DNA of 64,000 nt, from contig CP136068.1 in assembly GCA_032622095.1 (NCBI GenBank), positions 185,771,960-185,835,959 of the forward strand, in the 5' to 3' direction. The notes below the pieces were generated by a model. The model did no database searches. It had not been told where the DNA came from and saw nothing but the letters and a program-made list of their open reading frames with translations. Source of the stretch: Siphonodentalium dalli (Eukaryota > Mollusca > Scaphopoda > Gadilida > Siphonodentaliidae). The position numbers and the translations under genes are program-made. Positions within the stretch are counted from its first letter, which is position 1. Each line of letters starts with the position of its first letter. Positions 41,165 through 56,638 of this stretch are shown here, piece by piece.

Positions 41165-44100
41165 CAGAGGGCAATGAATAGCCTATATTTTTGACCAAAA
41201 AAATGTCAATAAATGACGTTGAATTTCATAATAGAGGTCCTGAAAATTTTGACAAATGGCCTTGAATTTTAGGTGTTACCTGTGATAACCACGCTAGTAT
41301 ACTTACAATAGGATTTGTTTTATATATTACATAAATACACTAATGTTGAAGAAAGGAAGGAAGAAAAAAGCTTGAGATTGTATGCTTTGTTAATTGATTC
41401 ACATGTTCAAAGATATCTCACTCAATTATTCTCATCAATATTGTTATTCTATGGTAATTCTGTGATTACAGCTCCATAACATGAAAATACAGTAATGCCC
41501 TAAGTAATCGGCTCCTTAACCACAGCAGAATTATGGGTAACTTTTCAGGATTTAGTCTGAAATATGGCTTGTTGCCATTCATCGGAAAGCTCTCCCCGAG
41601 AGCTTTCCGATGAATGGCAACACGCCATAGCGACACATCTATAAAATTATTTAATTAATATATACCAGACGATTGCAGATTTCAATCATAGCAAACGCTA
41701 AGCTCCCCCCACTATTGACTGGCTCCTCCCACTAATGACTGGCTCCTCCCACTGTTGATTGGCTGTTCACAGATGACTACGATCTTCATCTCTTCAGTTG
41801 TGGAGCTGTAATTATTATTTTCATCTGCTTCATTTGTGTCATTATCATTGATGATATCGCATTTTAATGTTTACAATTTTTACAATAAAATATTTTTCTA
41901 TTTTATATCTGTTTTTGTTCTTTCTCTCTCTCTCTCTCTCTCTGTAAGCATTGAAATAAATGCATGGTAAAGGGACCAGAGGTCTTCAAAGTCGATTCAT
42001 GCGACATAACATAAATTTAATAAAACTCAAATAAAAAGTACATGCAAAAATTAATAGATTTTGTTCTTATTTTCATTATTAATATCTCCAATAATGAGAT
42101 GTTTTGCATTGTGTTACTGTTAACCCTTTACCCAACAAAGCAGCCAAAAACGCCCAAATAAAGCTTCAACAGCCTAAAATATCTTCGGTCTGTCTCAATA
42201 GAACCATACAAATATGGATATCATTGGAACCGGTTCATTGACCACATTGTGATGGTTACAGTTATGCCCTGTGCCAATGCATTCTCTTATATATGCGAGT
42301 CGACCATAGGTCGCCTCGCATATATAAGAGAATGCATTGGCCTAAAAAACACTTTTTACCATTTTTTCTTACATTCGTTAACAATTTTATAATTTTTTCT
42401 TACATTTTTAAACATTTTTTATAATATTTTTCTACATTCTTTGACAATTTTATCATATTTAATATGTGTTAAGCCAATGCATTCTCTTATATATGCGAGG
42501 CGACCTATGGTCGACTCGCATATATAAGAGAATGCATTGGCACAGGGCCGTTCTGTTGGGTAAAGGGTTAAGTGGTATTACTGATAATAAGTCCAATTAG
42601 TACAAAAAGATAGTCAAGTCTAATCAAAACTTGATGTGGGTTAGAGCACAAGAATTGTTATTTACCAGAAGCAATCGAGTCGAAGACAAGATTTATTCTG
42701 GTGAAGAACTATTTGCGTGCTCTGACCGATTTAGAGCTCAATTGATCCCACATAATGCAATCAACTGGAAATGTGCCGTTGGGCGTGTTTTGACCATGAC
42801 GCACAATCCGTGCGCTGGCCACGATTGGACACAATCGCCAGTTAGCCACACCCAACAACGTGATTAACATGCACTGATCGCCGTTGAATGTGAATAAATA
42901 TGTCCGAAACAACACGGACTGGATGGCCCCACTTTGAAGCGCCCGTGCGTTTTGTCTGCTATGAGTTGTGTGTGCCTAACAATGGGATAATCACTGAACT
43001 ATTCCTTCGCCAGCCTTGGGAATTGGTGTGCTTTACCAAAAATCAGGGAACGATTGTAACAATGGGATTGTGCTCTGAACATTGGAAAAGATTGAAACAT
43101 TGAAAAAATATTCTGAAAACCATATTTATCGACAAATCACTGTAACAGTTATGTTTATATAATAATTTGGTTTCAACCTGTGAACTGTTTATTGGAGAAC
43201 TATCCATAATGAGTATAAGTTTAACTCTTTAACCCTCAATGAGGGTGATTTGACGTGTCTAACGGGTAACTTTACCCGGGACAGCCCTCACCGGTAACGT
43301 CAAGATAGACAACAGGGCGTAATTAGCAGCGAATTTGTTGCGCTCGCTTATTGATAATTTCATTAGACATGTTGTTACCTCGAATTTCTTGAACACCCCT
43401 GAAATAGGGAAGATTTCAAGGCAAATTGAATCCGTTATTCCACAACTTATTACCAGCTAAATTTTTGATTGTGAGAATAAGACCTATACAGCGGAACTGG
43501 TCAGGCTATATCATACAGGAATGGAGAAAATGTCATTTTTATTTATGCCAAACTTGATGGAAAAAGTTGAGAACCGAGTGACATCTAGCGGATGCGGGAG
43601 GAATATATAGGAGAGAATGAAATAGACACTGGGCCCTGATTGGTCAATAGCCTTGTGTGCTTTTCACATAAAAAAATCATCACACCTCTTCCCTATGATT
43701 TCCCATAGGTAAAATAACCATTGGCACAGGAATTAACCCTTTGTAGTGAAGTTTGAATTTTTTGGTGTGGTCTAAAATATGACTGTATTTTTTTATGCGG
43801 TTCTGACACGGTAGAGGGGTAATGTCGCAAGAGCTATACCCGACCTTCACCTCAGAATTTGCAGTCACGTTATATTCAACTAATTAACAGGTCTTTTTCG
43901 GGTGGTTTCTAGAACACCAAAGTGGGTGGAACATCTTGATATACAAGTCAAATTGCACATGCGGGTGGAATGAGGTCGATTTGAGATTATAGATGCGCGC
44001 CCTACGAGTATACCATTTATCGAGGTCAAGGACGAGTATAGCTCTTGCGACATTACCCCGCTACCTTCTGAAACACTAGTTACGAAAACATAAGATTTAA

Positions 44101-44742
44101 AGGCGAATTCCCTGCTAGACAGACATGATTTTTTTGTGTAAAAAGTTTCCCAAAATGTCAATTTTTCAGATTTAAAGAAAATTTTGGACCCAACATTTAT
44201 ATTGCCAACACTACACGCTAAAAGCTGAAAAATAGAAAAAATCAATGCCATCATGGAAATATTACCCCTAGATGAATGTTGATCCAGGGTGGTGAAATAA
44301 TTAACCTGGCATTTAATGGGGGTATGTTTAAAAATTTGATGATGATTTTTTGTGCGGAATTAGGGTAGTATCAAAAGCGGTAAATTTAAAGATGGAAAAA
44401 GCACACAGACGTATTAATTTGTTTGGGCCATATATTGGGTCCGAAGAGTCATTATTCAAAATTGACTAGGTTATAAAGTTCCAGCATTCACAAGGAATCG
44501 AGAATAGACCCGGACATTAACACTGTCGCCTATGGAGAATAATTGGTGTATACTACATGTAACCGAAAGTCACCAGAAAACGTTATGGGAAAATCCTAGT
44601 GATGCAGGGAATACACATCCCGTATCCGATTGTAATTTAAACTTCTGCAGAGAAAACTGGGAAAATCTAGCTTTAATATCGAGTAGGTCATAACATTTTA
44701 CGACTTGATCGTTGGTTGCGTTATTTTGAGTTTGTCGCTTTC
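37374..44742 (+). repeat. 7.37-kb unit, copy 2
   Basis: Differs from copy 1 mainly in the TA run (about 41110-41160, which starts GAGTTATATA instead of GAGTTTATAT). This is enough to show that it is not a byte-for-byte duplicate. Confidence 0.9.
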
Positions 44743-47700
44743 GGATAACACATTGTTTATTTATCCGGTGCGATGGTATTACTCGTCTCTTAAATATATT
44801 TACATACTAAGTGTTGTCATCACTAAATCCAGCATTCTGATTGGTCGGCGCCCACGTGGCTAGTTGCAATTATTTCTCGGTGAATGCGCAACAGCTCATA
44901 ACAACATCGATACGTCATCTCATAACAACATCGATACGTCATTTGGGTTTGGAAAGACGAACGCGTAATGTTTTGGGCGCATTTGGATTCGCGCAGGATT
45001 GACTTAATAAATCGTCGGGTTTCAATTGTTCCTGTTAACTTTTGCCAAGGGTGCTGTGGGATATTTTGGGCTGGTTTTGTCACGATACACTTTTCGATTT
45101 AAATACATTTACAAAAGTGGCTTTTTCGCTAAATGTATATAAATATAAGGATTAACTGTCATGTGGACTGTTTTTATGGAGATGTAACCGTGAGGTAAGT
45201 GGTCATAACTTGTATGTAAAATTCGGGTTTTAAACAAGTTATGACCACTTACCTCAAGGTTACATCTCCATAAAAACAGTCCACGTGACAGTTAATCCTT
45301 ATATAAATCACCCCTGCGATTCCCAATATCAATAAAAAATGCAAATAAATTCAACTTCCTTATTCGGGTGAGGCTCTTGGGTAACTCGATTCTGCTATCA
45401 CTGGATTGATCCGGCTCTTCCATCAATTATACTGGCTTTCCCAATAAAATGTGACATTTTAAAATAATTCTGTCATTTCACAACCAGTTATATGCGACCT
45501 CCTTCACACAAACTTACTGAAGTTGAATAAATTCTATGTTAATTTAAAATCAAGAATAACACACTACTCACTTCATTATAAAAACATGAATGAGAAATTC
45601 AGTGGTAAGAGATCAAATGAAACATTTTAATTAGCATATTTTCTCTACAAGAAGACTTTTTTGGCTTTATATATTAGAGTGTGTTGTTTATGAGTCACAT
45701 AGAAATGAGATGTTATATACGGAGTTATGAGATGACAGCGTTCCTAAGGAGGGTATGATATCTCACATGTGTATTACGGATAACTGCCAGTGGCGTTAAT
45801 GATCTCATTATATGTGTCTTTATCAGGGCTGTCATGTTTTCTGATGATGTAATAATCCAGTAGCCATGGTTAACCACACAATCGGAAATATGGCTTGTTG
45901 CCATTCATCGGAAACTCTCATTATTATTTGCTACCAAAATAGGAAATGCCGCGATTGATGCTAAACGTAAAATGAATTAACCATGGCCTATTAAATATGC
46001 ATAAAATATCAACAGCAGCATATATAAGAGAATGCACTGGCACAGGTTCTTTATTGCTGCACCAGCGTAGCTCTCGTCATGAAATTTGCCACAGTTTCAT
46101 CAGAAAATTTACAAATAATAAGAGCTATCTGAGTCGATTGTTCATGATACAGGTATTCTAACTATTGTTCATGATACAGGTATTCTAACGATTGTTCATG
46201 ATACAGGTATTCTAATGATTGTTCATGATACAGGTATTCTAACGATTGTTCATGATACAGGTATTCTAACGACACTATATTATATAGCCCAATGAATATG
46301 TTGGCCTGTTGTGTATATGAGTGGTTATGTTTCGTATAAATGTTGCCAATCTAATTGCCGTGATCTCTCTCTCTCTCTCTCGTTCTGTAATGCTCTTATT
46401 TTTGTATAACATGTGTTTTATTTGCTGGAGTTAGTGTTTTCCTGTTTCCGTGGTAATCTGTTCATGAATATTCATTATGTGACTGAAAGCAGTATATTTC
46501 CTAAGCTGCTGAACTATGACCTATAAACCAGACTAGACAAGGTTCCTGCCACAGGGACGTGTAAGCTGCTGAACTATGACCTATAAACCAGACTAGACAA
46601 GGTTCCTGCCACATGGACGTGTAAGCTGCTGAACTATGACCTATAAAACAGACTGGACAAGTTTCCTGCCACAGGGACGTGTAATCCTCGAATATCCTAG
46701 AACCTGACAAACAACAAATTTAGGCCTGAAAATCATCAAAGTTTTAAATTGCCTTAAATTTCTGGCCACCATTAATGCATTACTAAAGATCTTTAAAATT
46801 GTTAAGAATTTCATAATAGCGGTCTTTAGAAACTTTTAAAGCCACATGGCAGTTTGCGCTCCAAAATACACCTAATAATATTCCCTTTACACCTAATAAT
46901 ATTCACTTTACACCTAATAATATTCACTTTGGATTTTTCCTGGTATCAAAATAGGTCTTTAAATACCTGAACAACCTTTTTACGAGCATTATATGTTCCA
47001 GAATGACGCATTGAAGTCATAAAAAATACAGCTTCAAACCCATATATTGGGGACTTCTGGAATCAGAAAGGTATATTCTGTTATCTGATCATGTACTATA
47101 CTATTTAAAAACTTAACGCACTACTTTCTATTCATTTTAATCATAAAAATTATGTAATACGATAAACGTATCAGAGCGACGACAGTTCTAGCTTTTCTTC
47201 CCATGGTCTATACATGTATTTGCAATTTTTTCTGCGACAGCTGATTTTAAAAATTGAACCAGCGCAAACAAAACAATATCAAATTTAATGAAAAATATAA
47301 GAAACCATCACGTATTTTCTGTGCTATATCGATGTATTTTTGGAAATCTTCTGCGTAGGTTTGTTTTGAGATAACTTTTACCAAATTATGTATACATAAT
47401 TTTGGGTTCGTTTAAAAATGTTTTCCAAATGACCTTGAATTTGATTAGTACTGACGTGTGGGGACCCTGACATATAGTCTGGTGTGACTCTCTTTTTTCA
47501 TTTCGGGTTCATGCCTCGATCTGGCTGCAATCAGTGCCATAATCAAGAAATAAGACTTATAATGCCTGTTGTACCAAATACAGTAATGATCTAAATAATC
47601 GACTCCTTTACCCAACAGAACGGCCCTGTGCCAATGCATTCTCTTATATATGCGAGTCGACCATAGGTCGCCTCGCATATATAAGAGAATGCATTGGCTT

Positions 47701-48477
47701 AACACATTAAAAATTATAAAATTGTTAAAGAATGTAAGAAAAAATGGTCGACTCGCATATATAAGAGAATGCATTGGCACAGGGCATAACTGTAACCATC
47801 ACAATGTGGTCAATGCGCCGGTTCCAATGATATCCATATTTGTATGGTTTTATTGAGACAGACACAAGATAATTTAGGCTGTTGCAGCTTTATTTTGGCC
47901 GGTTTGTTGGGTAAAGGGTTAACCACAGCAGAATTATGGGTAATATTTCAGGATTTAGTCGAAAATATGGCTTGTTGTCATTCATCGGAAAGCTTTCCGA
48001 TGATTGGCAACAAGCCATATTTCAGACTAAATCCTGAAAAATTACCCATAATTATGCTGTGGTTAAGGAGTCGATTATTTAGGGCATTATTGTATATCCC
48101 GGTAAATTTGTGCCTTTAAAATAAGATAATAAGTTCAACAAACGAACTATAATTAACAAGAATGGCTGTGTGTATGTAGTTATTATCGAGTGTTACTTTT
48201 TTTCTCATGTAAAGATGATTTTATGTCAATTGTGTTGATTCATAAATTTCCCTGCACACATGATGTTTGTAAGGGCTGTTTTCCTTCCTTAAAAGTTAAA
48301 ACTGCTTGAAATAATTCACCAACTGAGTTTATATATATAGTCCATTGCTCGTATACATCAAGTGGATTTATAGATAGTCCAGAGCTCATATTCACCAACT
48401 GAGTTTATATATATAGTCCATTGCTCGTATACATCACGTGTATTTATAGATAGTCCAGGGCTCATATTCACCAACTG

Positions 48478-48540
<63 letters not shown>

Positions 48541-51500
48541 CAGAGGGCAATGAATAGCCTATATTTTTGACCAAAAAAATGTCAATAAATGACGTTGAAT
48601 TTCATAATAGAGGTCCTGAAAATTTTGACAAATGGCCTTGAATTTTAGGTGTTACCTGTGATAACCACGCTAGTATACTTACAATAGGATTTGTTTTATA
48701 TATTACATAAATACACTAATGTTGAAGAAAGGAAGGAAGAAAAAAGCTTGAGATTGTATGCTTTGTTAATTGATTCACATGTTCAAAGATATCTCACTCA
48801 ATTATTCTCATCAATATTGTTATTCTATGGTAATTCTGTGATTACAGCTCCATAACATGAAAATACAGTAATGCCCTAAGTAATCGGCTCCTTAACCACA
48901 GCAGAATTATGGGTAACTTTTCAGGATTTAGTCTGAAATATGGCTTGTTGCCATTCATCGGAAAGCTCTCCCCGAGGCTTTCCGATGAATGGCAACACGC
49001 CATAGCGACACATCTATAAAATTATTTAATTAATATATACCAGACGATTGCAGATTTCAATCATAGCAAACGCTAAGCTCCCCCCACTATTGACTGGCTC
49101 CTCCCACTAATGACTGGCTCCTCCCACTGTTGATTGGCTGTTCACAGATGACTACGATCTTCATCTCTTCAGTTGTGGAGCTGTAATTATTATTTTCATC
49201 TGCTTCATTTGTGTCATTATCATTGATGATATCGCATTTTAATGTTTACAATTTTTACAATAAAATATTTTTCTATTTTATATCTGTTTTTGTTCTTTCT
49301 CTCTCTCTCTCTCTCTCTGTAAGCATTGAAATAAATGCATGGTAAAGGGACCAGAGGTCTTCAAAGTCGATTCATGCGACATAACATAAATTTAATAAAA
49401 CTCAAATAAAAAGTACATGCAAAAATTAATAGATTTTGTTCTTATTTTCATTATTAATATCTCCAATAATGAGATGTTTTGCATTGTGTTACTGTTAACC
49501 CTTTACCCAACAAAGCAGCCAAAAACGCCCAAATAAAGCTTCAACAGCCTAAAATATCTTCGGTCTGTCTCAATAGAACCATACAAATATGGATATCATT
49601 GGAACCGGTTCATTGACCACATTGTGATGGTTACAGTTATGCCCTGTGCCAATGCATTCTCTTATATATGCGAGTCGACCATAGGTCGCCTCGCATATAT
49701 AAGAGAATGCATTGGCCTAAAAAACACTTTTTACCATTTTTTCTTACATTCGTTAACAATTTTATAATTTTTTCTTACATTTTTAAACATTTTTTATAAT
49801 ATTTTTCTACATTCTTTGACAATTTTATCATATTTAATATGTGTTAAGCCAATGCATTCTCTTATATATGCGAGGCGACCTATGGTCGACTCGCATATAT
49901 AAGAGAATGCATTGGCACAGGGCCGTTCTGTTGGGTAAAGGGTTAAGTGGTATTACTGATAATAAGTCCAATTAGTACAAAAAGATAGTCAAGTCTAATC
50001 AAAACTTGATGTGGGTTAGAGCACAAGAATTGTTATTTACCAGAAGCAATCGAGTCGAAGACAAGATTTATTCTGGTGAAGAACTATTTGCGTGCTCTGA
50101 CCGATTTAGAGCTCAATTGATCCCACATAATGCAATCAACTGGAAATGTGCCGTTGGGCGTGTTTTGACCATGACGCACAATCCGTGCGCTGGCCACGAT
50201 TGGACACAATCGCCAGTTAGCCACACCCAACAACGTGATTAACATGCACTGATCGCCGTTGAATGTGAATAAATATGTCCGAAACAACACGGACTGGATG
50301 GCCCCACTTTGAAGCGCCCGTGCGTTTTGTCTGCTATGAGTTGTGTGTGCCTAACAATGGGATAATCACTGAACTATTCCTTCGCCAGCCTTGGGAATTG
50401 GTGTGCTTTACCAAAAATCAGGGAACGATTGTAACAATGGGATTGTGCTCTGAACATTGGAAAAGATTGAAACATTGAAAAAATATTCTGAAAACCATAT
50501 TTATCGACAAATCACTGTAACAGTTATGTTTATATAATAATTTGGTTTCAACCTGTGAACTGTTTATTGGAGAACTATCCATAATGAGTATAAGTTTAAC
50601 TCTTTAACCCTCAATGAGGGTGATTTGACGTGTCTAACGGGTAACTTTACCCGGGACAGCCCTCACCGGTAACGTCAAGATAGACAACAGGGCGTAATTA
50701 GCAGCGAATTTGTTGCGCTCGCTTATTGATAATTTCATTAGACATGTTGTTACCTCGAATTTCTTGAACACCCCTGAAATAGGGAAGATTTCAAGGCAAA
50801 TTGAATCCGTTATTCCACAACTTATTACCAGCTAAATTTTTGATTGTGAGAATAAGACCTATACAGCGGAACTGGTCAGGCTATATCATACAGGAATGGA
50901 GAAAATGTCATTTTTATTTATGCCAAACTTGATGGAAAAAGTTGAGAACCGAGTGACATCTAGCGGATGCGGGAGGAATATATAGGAGAGAATGAAATAG
51001 ACACTGGGCCCTGATTGGTCAATAGCCTTGTGTGCTTTTCACATAAAAAAATCATCACACCTCTTCCCTATGATTTCCCATAGGTAAAATAACCATTGGC
51101 ACAGGAATTAACCCTTTGTAGTGAAGTTTGAATTTTTTGGTGTGGTCTAAAATATGACTGTATTTTTTTATGCGGTTCTGACACGGTAGAGGGGTAATGT
51201 CGCAAGAGCTATACCCGACCTTCACCTCAGAATTTGCAGTCACGTTATATTCAACTAATTAACAGGTCTTTTTCGGGTGGTTTCTAGAACACCAAAGTGG
51301 GTGGAACATCTTGATATACAAGTCAAATTGCACATGCGGGTGGAATGAGGTCGATTTGAGATTATAGATGCGCGCCCTACGAGTATACCATTTATCGAGG
51401 TCAAGGACGAGTATAGCTCTTGCGACATTACCCCGCTACCTTCTGAAACACTAGTTACGAAAACATAAGATTTAAAGGCGAATTCCCTGCTAGACAGACA

Positions 51501-52117
51501 TGATTTTTTTGTGTAAAAAGTTTCCCAAAATGTCAATTTTTCAGATTTAAAGAAAATTTTGGACCCAACATTTATATTGCCAACACTACACGCTAAAAGC
51601 TGAAAAATAGAAAAAATCAATGCCATCATGGAAATATTACCCCTAGATGAATGTTGATCCAGGGTGGTGAAATAATTAACCTGGCATTTAATGGGGGTAT
51701 GTTTAAAAATTTGATGATGATTTTTTGTGCGGAATTAGGGTAGTATCAAAAGCGGTAAATTTAAAGATGGAAAAAGCACACAGACGTATTAATTTGTTTG
51801 GGCCATATATTGGGTCCGAAGAGTCATTATTCAAAATTGACTAGGTTATAAAGTTCCAGCATTCACAAGGAATCGAGAATAGACCCGGACATTAACACTG
51901 TCGCCTATGGAGAATAATTGGTGTATACTACATGTAACCGAAAGTCACCAGAAAACGTTATGGGAAAATCCTAGTGATGCAGGGAATACACATCCCGTAT
52001 CCGATTGTAATTTAAACTTCTGCAGAGAAAACTGGGAAAATCTAGCTTTAATATCGAGTAGGTCATAACATTTTACGACTTGATCGTTGGTTGCGTTATT
52101 TTGAGTTTGTCGCTTTC
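44743..52117 (+). repeat. 7.37-kb unit, copy 3
   Basis: Private changes: T for C at 46997, loss of GA in the hairpin loop near 48976, and the longest TA run of the copies (about 48480-48536). Confidence 0.9.
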
Positions 52118-55100
52118 GGATAACACATTGTTTATTTATCCGGTGCGATGGTATTACTCGTCTCTTAAATATATTTACATACTAAGTGTTGTCATCACTA
52201 AATCCAGCATTCTGATTGGTCGGCGCCCACGTGGCTAGTTGCAATTATTTCTCGGTGAATGCGCAACAGCTCATAACAACATCGATACGTCATCTCATAA
52301 CAACATCGATACGTCATTTGGGTTTGGAAAGACGAACGCGTAATGTTTTGGGCGCATTTGGATTCGCGCAGGATTGACTTAATAAATCGTCGGGTTTCAA
52401 TTGTTCCTGTTAACTTTTGCCAAGGGTGCTGTGGGATATTTTGGGCTGGTTTTGTCACGATACACTTTTCGATTTAAATACATTTACAAAAGTGGCTTTT
52501 TCGCTAAATGTATATAAATATAAGGATTAACTGTCATGTGGACTGTTTTTATGGAGATGTAACCGTGAGGTAAGTGGTCATAACTTGTATGTAAAATTCG
52601 GGTTTTAAACAAGTTATGACCACTTACCTCAAGGTTACATCTCCATAAAACAGTCCACGTGACAGTTAATCCTTATATAAATCACCCCTGCGATTCCCAA
52701 TATCAATAAAAAATGCAAATAAATTCAACTTCCTTATTCGGGTGAGGCTCTTGGGTAACTCGATTCTGCTATCACTGGATTGATCCGGCTCTTCCATCAA
52801 TTATACTGGCTTTCCCAATAAAATGTGACATTTTAAAATAATTCTGTCATTTCACAACCAGTTATATGCGACCTCCTTCACACAAACTTACTGAAGTTGA
52901 ATAAATTCTATGTTAATTTAAAATCAAGAATAACACACTACTCACTTCATTATAAAAACATGAATGAGAAATTCAGTGGTAAGAGATCAAATGAAACATT
53001 TTAATTAGCATATTTTCTCTACAAGAAGACTTTTTTGGCTTTATATATTAGAGTGTGTTGTTTATGAGTCACATAGAAATGAGATGTTATATACGGAGTT
53101 ATGAGATGACAGCGTTCCTAAGGAGGGTATGATATCTCACATGTGTATTACGGATAACTGCCAGTGGCGTTAATGATCTCATTATATGTGTCTTTATCAG
53201 GGCTGTCATGTTTTCTGATGATGTAATAATCCAGTAGCCATGGTTAACCACACAATCGGAAATATGGCTTGTTGCCATTCATCGGAAACTCTCATTATTA
53301 TTTGCTACCAAAATAGGAATGCCGCGATTGATGCTAAACGTAAAATGAATTAACCATGGCCTATTAAATATGCATAAAATATCAACAGCAGCATATATAA
53401 GAGAATGCACTGGCACAGGTTCTTTATTGCTGCACCAGCGTAGCTCTCGTCATGAAATTTGCCACAGTTTCATCAGAAAATTTACAAATAATAAGAGCTA
53501 TCTGAGTCGATTGTTCATGATACAGGTATTCTAACTATTGTTCATGATACAGGTATTCTAACGATTGTTCATGATACAGGTATTCTAATGATTGTTCATG
53601 ATACAGGTATTCTAACGATTGTTCATGATACAGGTATTCTAACGACACTATATTATATAGCCCAATGAATATGTTGGCCTGTTGTGTATATGAGTGGTTA
53701 TGTTTCGTATAAATGTTGCCAATCTAATTGCCGTGATCTCTCTCTCTCTCTCTCGTTCTGTAATGCTCTTATTTTTGTATAACATGTGTTTTATTTGCTG
53801 GAGTTAGTGTTTTCCTGTTTCCGTGGTAATCTGTTCATGAATATTCATTATGTGACTGAAAGCAGTATATTTCCTAAGCTGCTGAACTATGACCTATAAA
53901 CCAGACTAGACAAGGTTCCTGCCACAGGGACGTGTAAGCTGCTGAACTATGACCTATAAACCAGACTAGACAAGGTTCCTGCCACATGGACGTGTAAGCT
54001 GCTGAACTATGACCTATAAAACAGACTCTGGACAAGTTTCCTGCCACAGGGGACGTGTAATCCTCGAATATCCTAGAACCTGACAAACAAACAAATTTAG
54101 GCCTGAAAATCATCAAAGTTTTAAATTGCCTTAAATTTCTGGCCACCATTAATGCATTACTAAAGATCTTTAAAATTGTTAAGAATTTCATAATAGCGGT
54201 CTTTAGAAACTTTTAAAGCCACATGGCAGTTTGCGCTCCCAAAATACACCTAATAATATTCCCTTTACACCTAATAATATTCACTTTACACCTAATAATA
54301 TTCACTTTGGATTTTTCCTGGTATCAAAATAGGTCTTTAAATACCTGAACAACCTTTTTACGAGCATTATATGTCCCAGAATGACGCATTGAAGTCATAA
54401 AAAATACAGCTTCAAACCCATATATTGGGGACTTCTGGAATCAGAAAGGTATATTCTGTTATCTGATCATGTACTATACTATTTAAAAACTTAACGCACT
54501 ACTTTCTATTCATTTTAATCATAAAAATTATGTAATACGATAAACGTATCAGAGCGACGACAGTTCTAGCTTTTCTTCCCATGGTCTATACATGTATTTG
54601 CAATTTTTTTCTGCGACAGCTGATTTTAAAAATTGAACCAGCGCAAACAAAACAATATCAAATTTAATGAAAAATATAAGAAACCATCACGTATTTTCTG
54701 TGCTATATCGATGTATTTTTGGAAATCTTCTGCGTAGGTTTGTTTTGAGATAACTTTTACCAAATTATGTATACATAATTTTGGGTTCGTTTAAAAATGT
54801 TTTCCAAATGACCTTGAATTTGATTAGTACTGACGTGTGGGGACCCTGACATATAGTCTGGTGTGACTCTCTTTTTTCATTTCGGGTTCATGCCTCGATC
54901 TGGCTGCAATCAGTGCCATAATCAAGAAATAAGACTTATAATGCCTGTTGTACCAAATACAGTAATGATCTAAATAATCGACTCCTTTACCCAACAGAAC
55001 GGCCCTGTGCCAATGCATTCTCTTATATATGCGAGTCGACCATAGGTCGCCTCGCATATATAAGAGAATGCATTGGCTTAACACATTAAAAATTATAAAA

Positions 55101-56581
55101 TTGTTAAAGAATGTAAGAAAAAATGGTCGACTCGCATATATAAGAGAATGCATTGGCACAGGGCATAACTGTAACCATCACAATGTGGTCAATGCGCCGG
55201 TTTCCAATGATATCCATATTTGTATGGTTTTATTGAGACAGACACAAGATAATTTAGGCTGTTGCAGCTTTATTTTGGCCGGTTTGTTGGGTAAAGGGTT
55301 AACCACAGCAGAATTATGGGTAATATTTCAGGATTTAGTCGAAAATATGGCTTGTTGTCATTCATCGGAAAGCTTTCCGATGATTGGCAACAAGCCATAT
55401 TTCAGACTAAATCCTGAAAAATTACCCATAATTATGCTGTGGTTAAGGGAGTCGATTATTTAGGGCATTATTGTATATCCCGGTAAATTTGTGCCTTTAA
55501 AATAAGATAATAAGTTCAACAAACGAACTATAATTAACAAGAATGGCTGTGTGTATGTAGTTATTATCGAGTGTTACTTTTTTTCTCATGTAAAGATGAT
55601 TTTATGTCAATTGTGTTGATTCATAAATTTCCCTGCACACATGATGTTTGTAAGGGCTGTTTTCCTTCCTTAAAAGTTAAAAACTGCTTCACCAACTGAG
55701 TTTATATATATAGTCCATTGCTCGTATACATCAAGTGGATTTATAGATAGTCCAGAGCTCATATTCACCAACTGAGTTTATATATATAGTCCATATATAT
55801 ATAGTACACATTAAAAATTATAAAATTGTTAAAGAATGTAAGAAAAAATGGTCGACTCGCATATATAAGAGAATGCATTGGCACAGGGCATAACTGTAAC
55901 CATCACAATGTGGTCAATGCGCCGGTTCCAATGATATCCATATTTGTATGGTTTTATTGAGACAGACACAAGATAATTTAGGCTGTTGCAGCTTTATTTT
56001 GGCCGGTTTGTTGGGTAAAGGGTTAACCACAGCAGAATTATGGGTAATATTTCAGGATTTAGTCGAAAATATGGCTTGTTGTCATTCATCGGAAAGCTTT
56101 CCGATGATTGGCAACAAGCCATATTTCAGACTAAATCCTGAAAAATTACCCATAATTATGCTGTGGTTAAGGAGTCGATTATTTAGGGCATTATTGTATA
56201 TCCCGGTAAATTTGTGCCTTTAAAATAAGATAATAAGTTCAACAAACGAACTATAATTAACAAGAATGGCTGTGTGTATGTAGTTATTATCGAGTGTTAC
56301 TTTTTTTCTCATGTAAAGATGATTTTATGTCAATTGTGTTGATTCATAAATTTCCCTGCACACATGATGTTTGTAAGGGCTGTTTTCCTTCCTTAAAAGT
56401 TAAAACTGCTTGAAATAATTCACCAACTGAGTTTATATATATAGTCCATTGCTCGTATACATCAAGTGGATTTATAGATAGTCCAGAGCTCATATTCACC
56501 AACTGAGTTTATATATATAGTCCATTGCTCGTATACATCACGTGTATTTATAGATAGTCCAGGGCTCATATTCACCAACTG

Positions 56582-56638
<57 letters not shown>

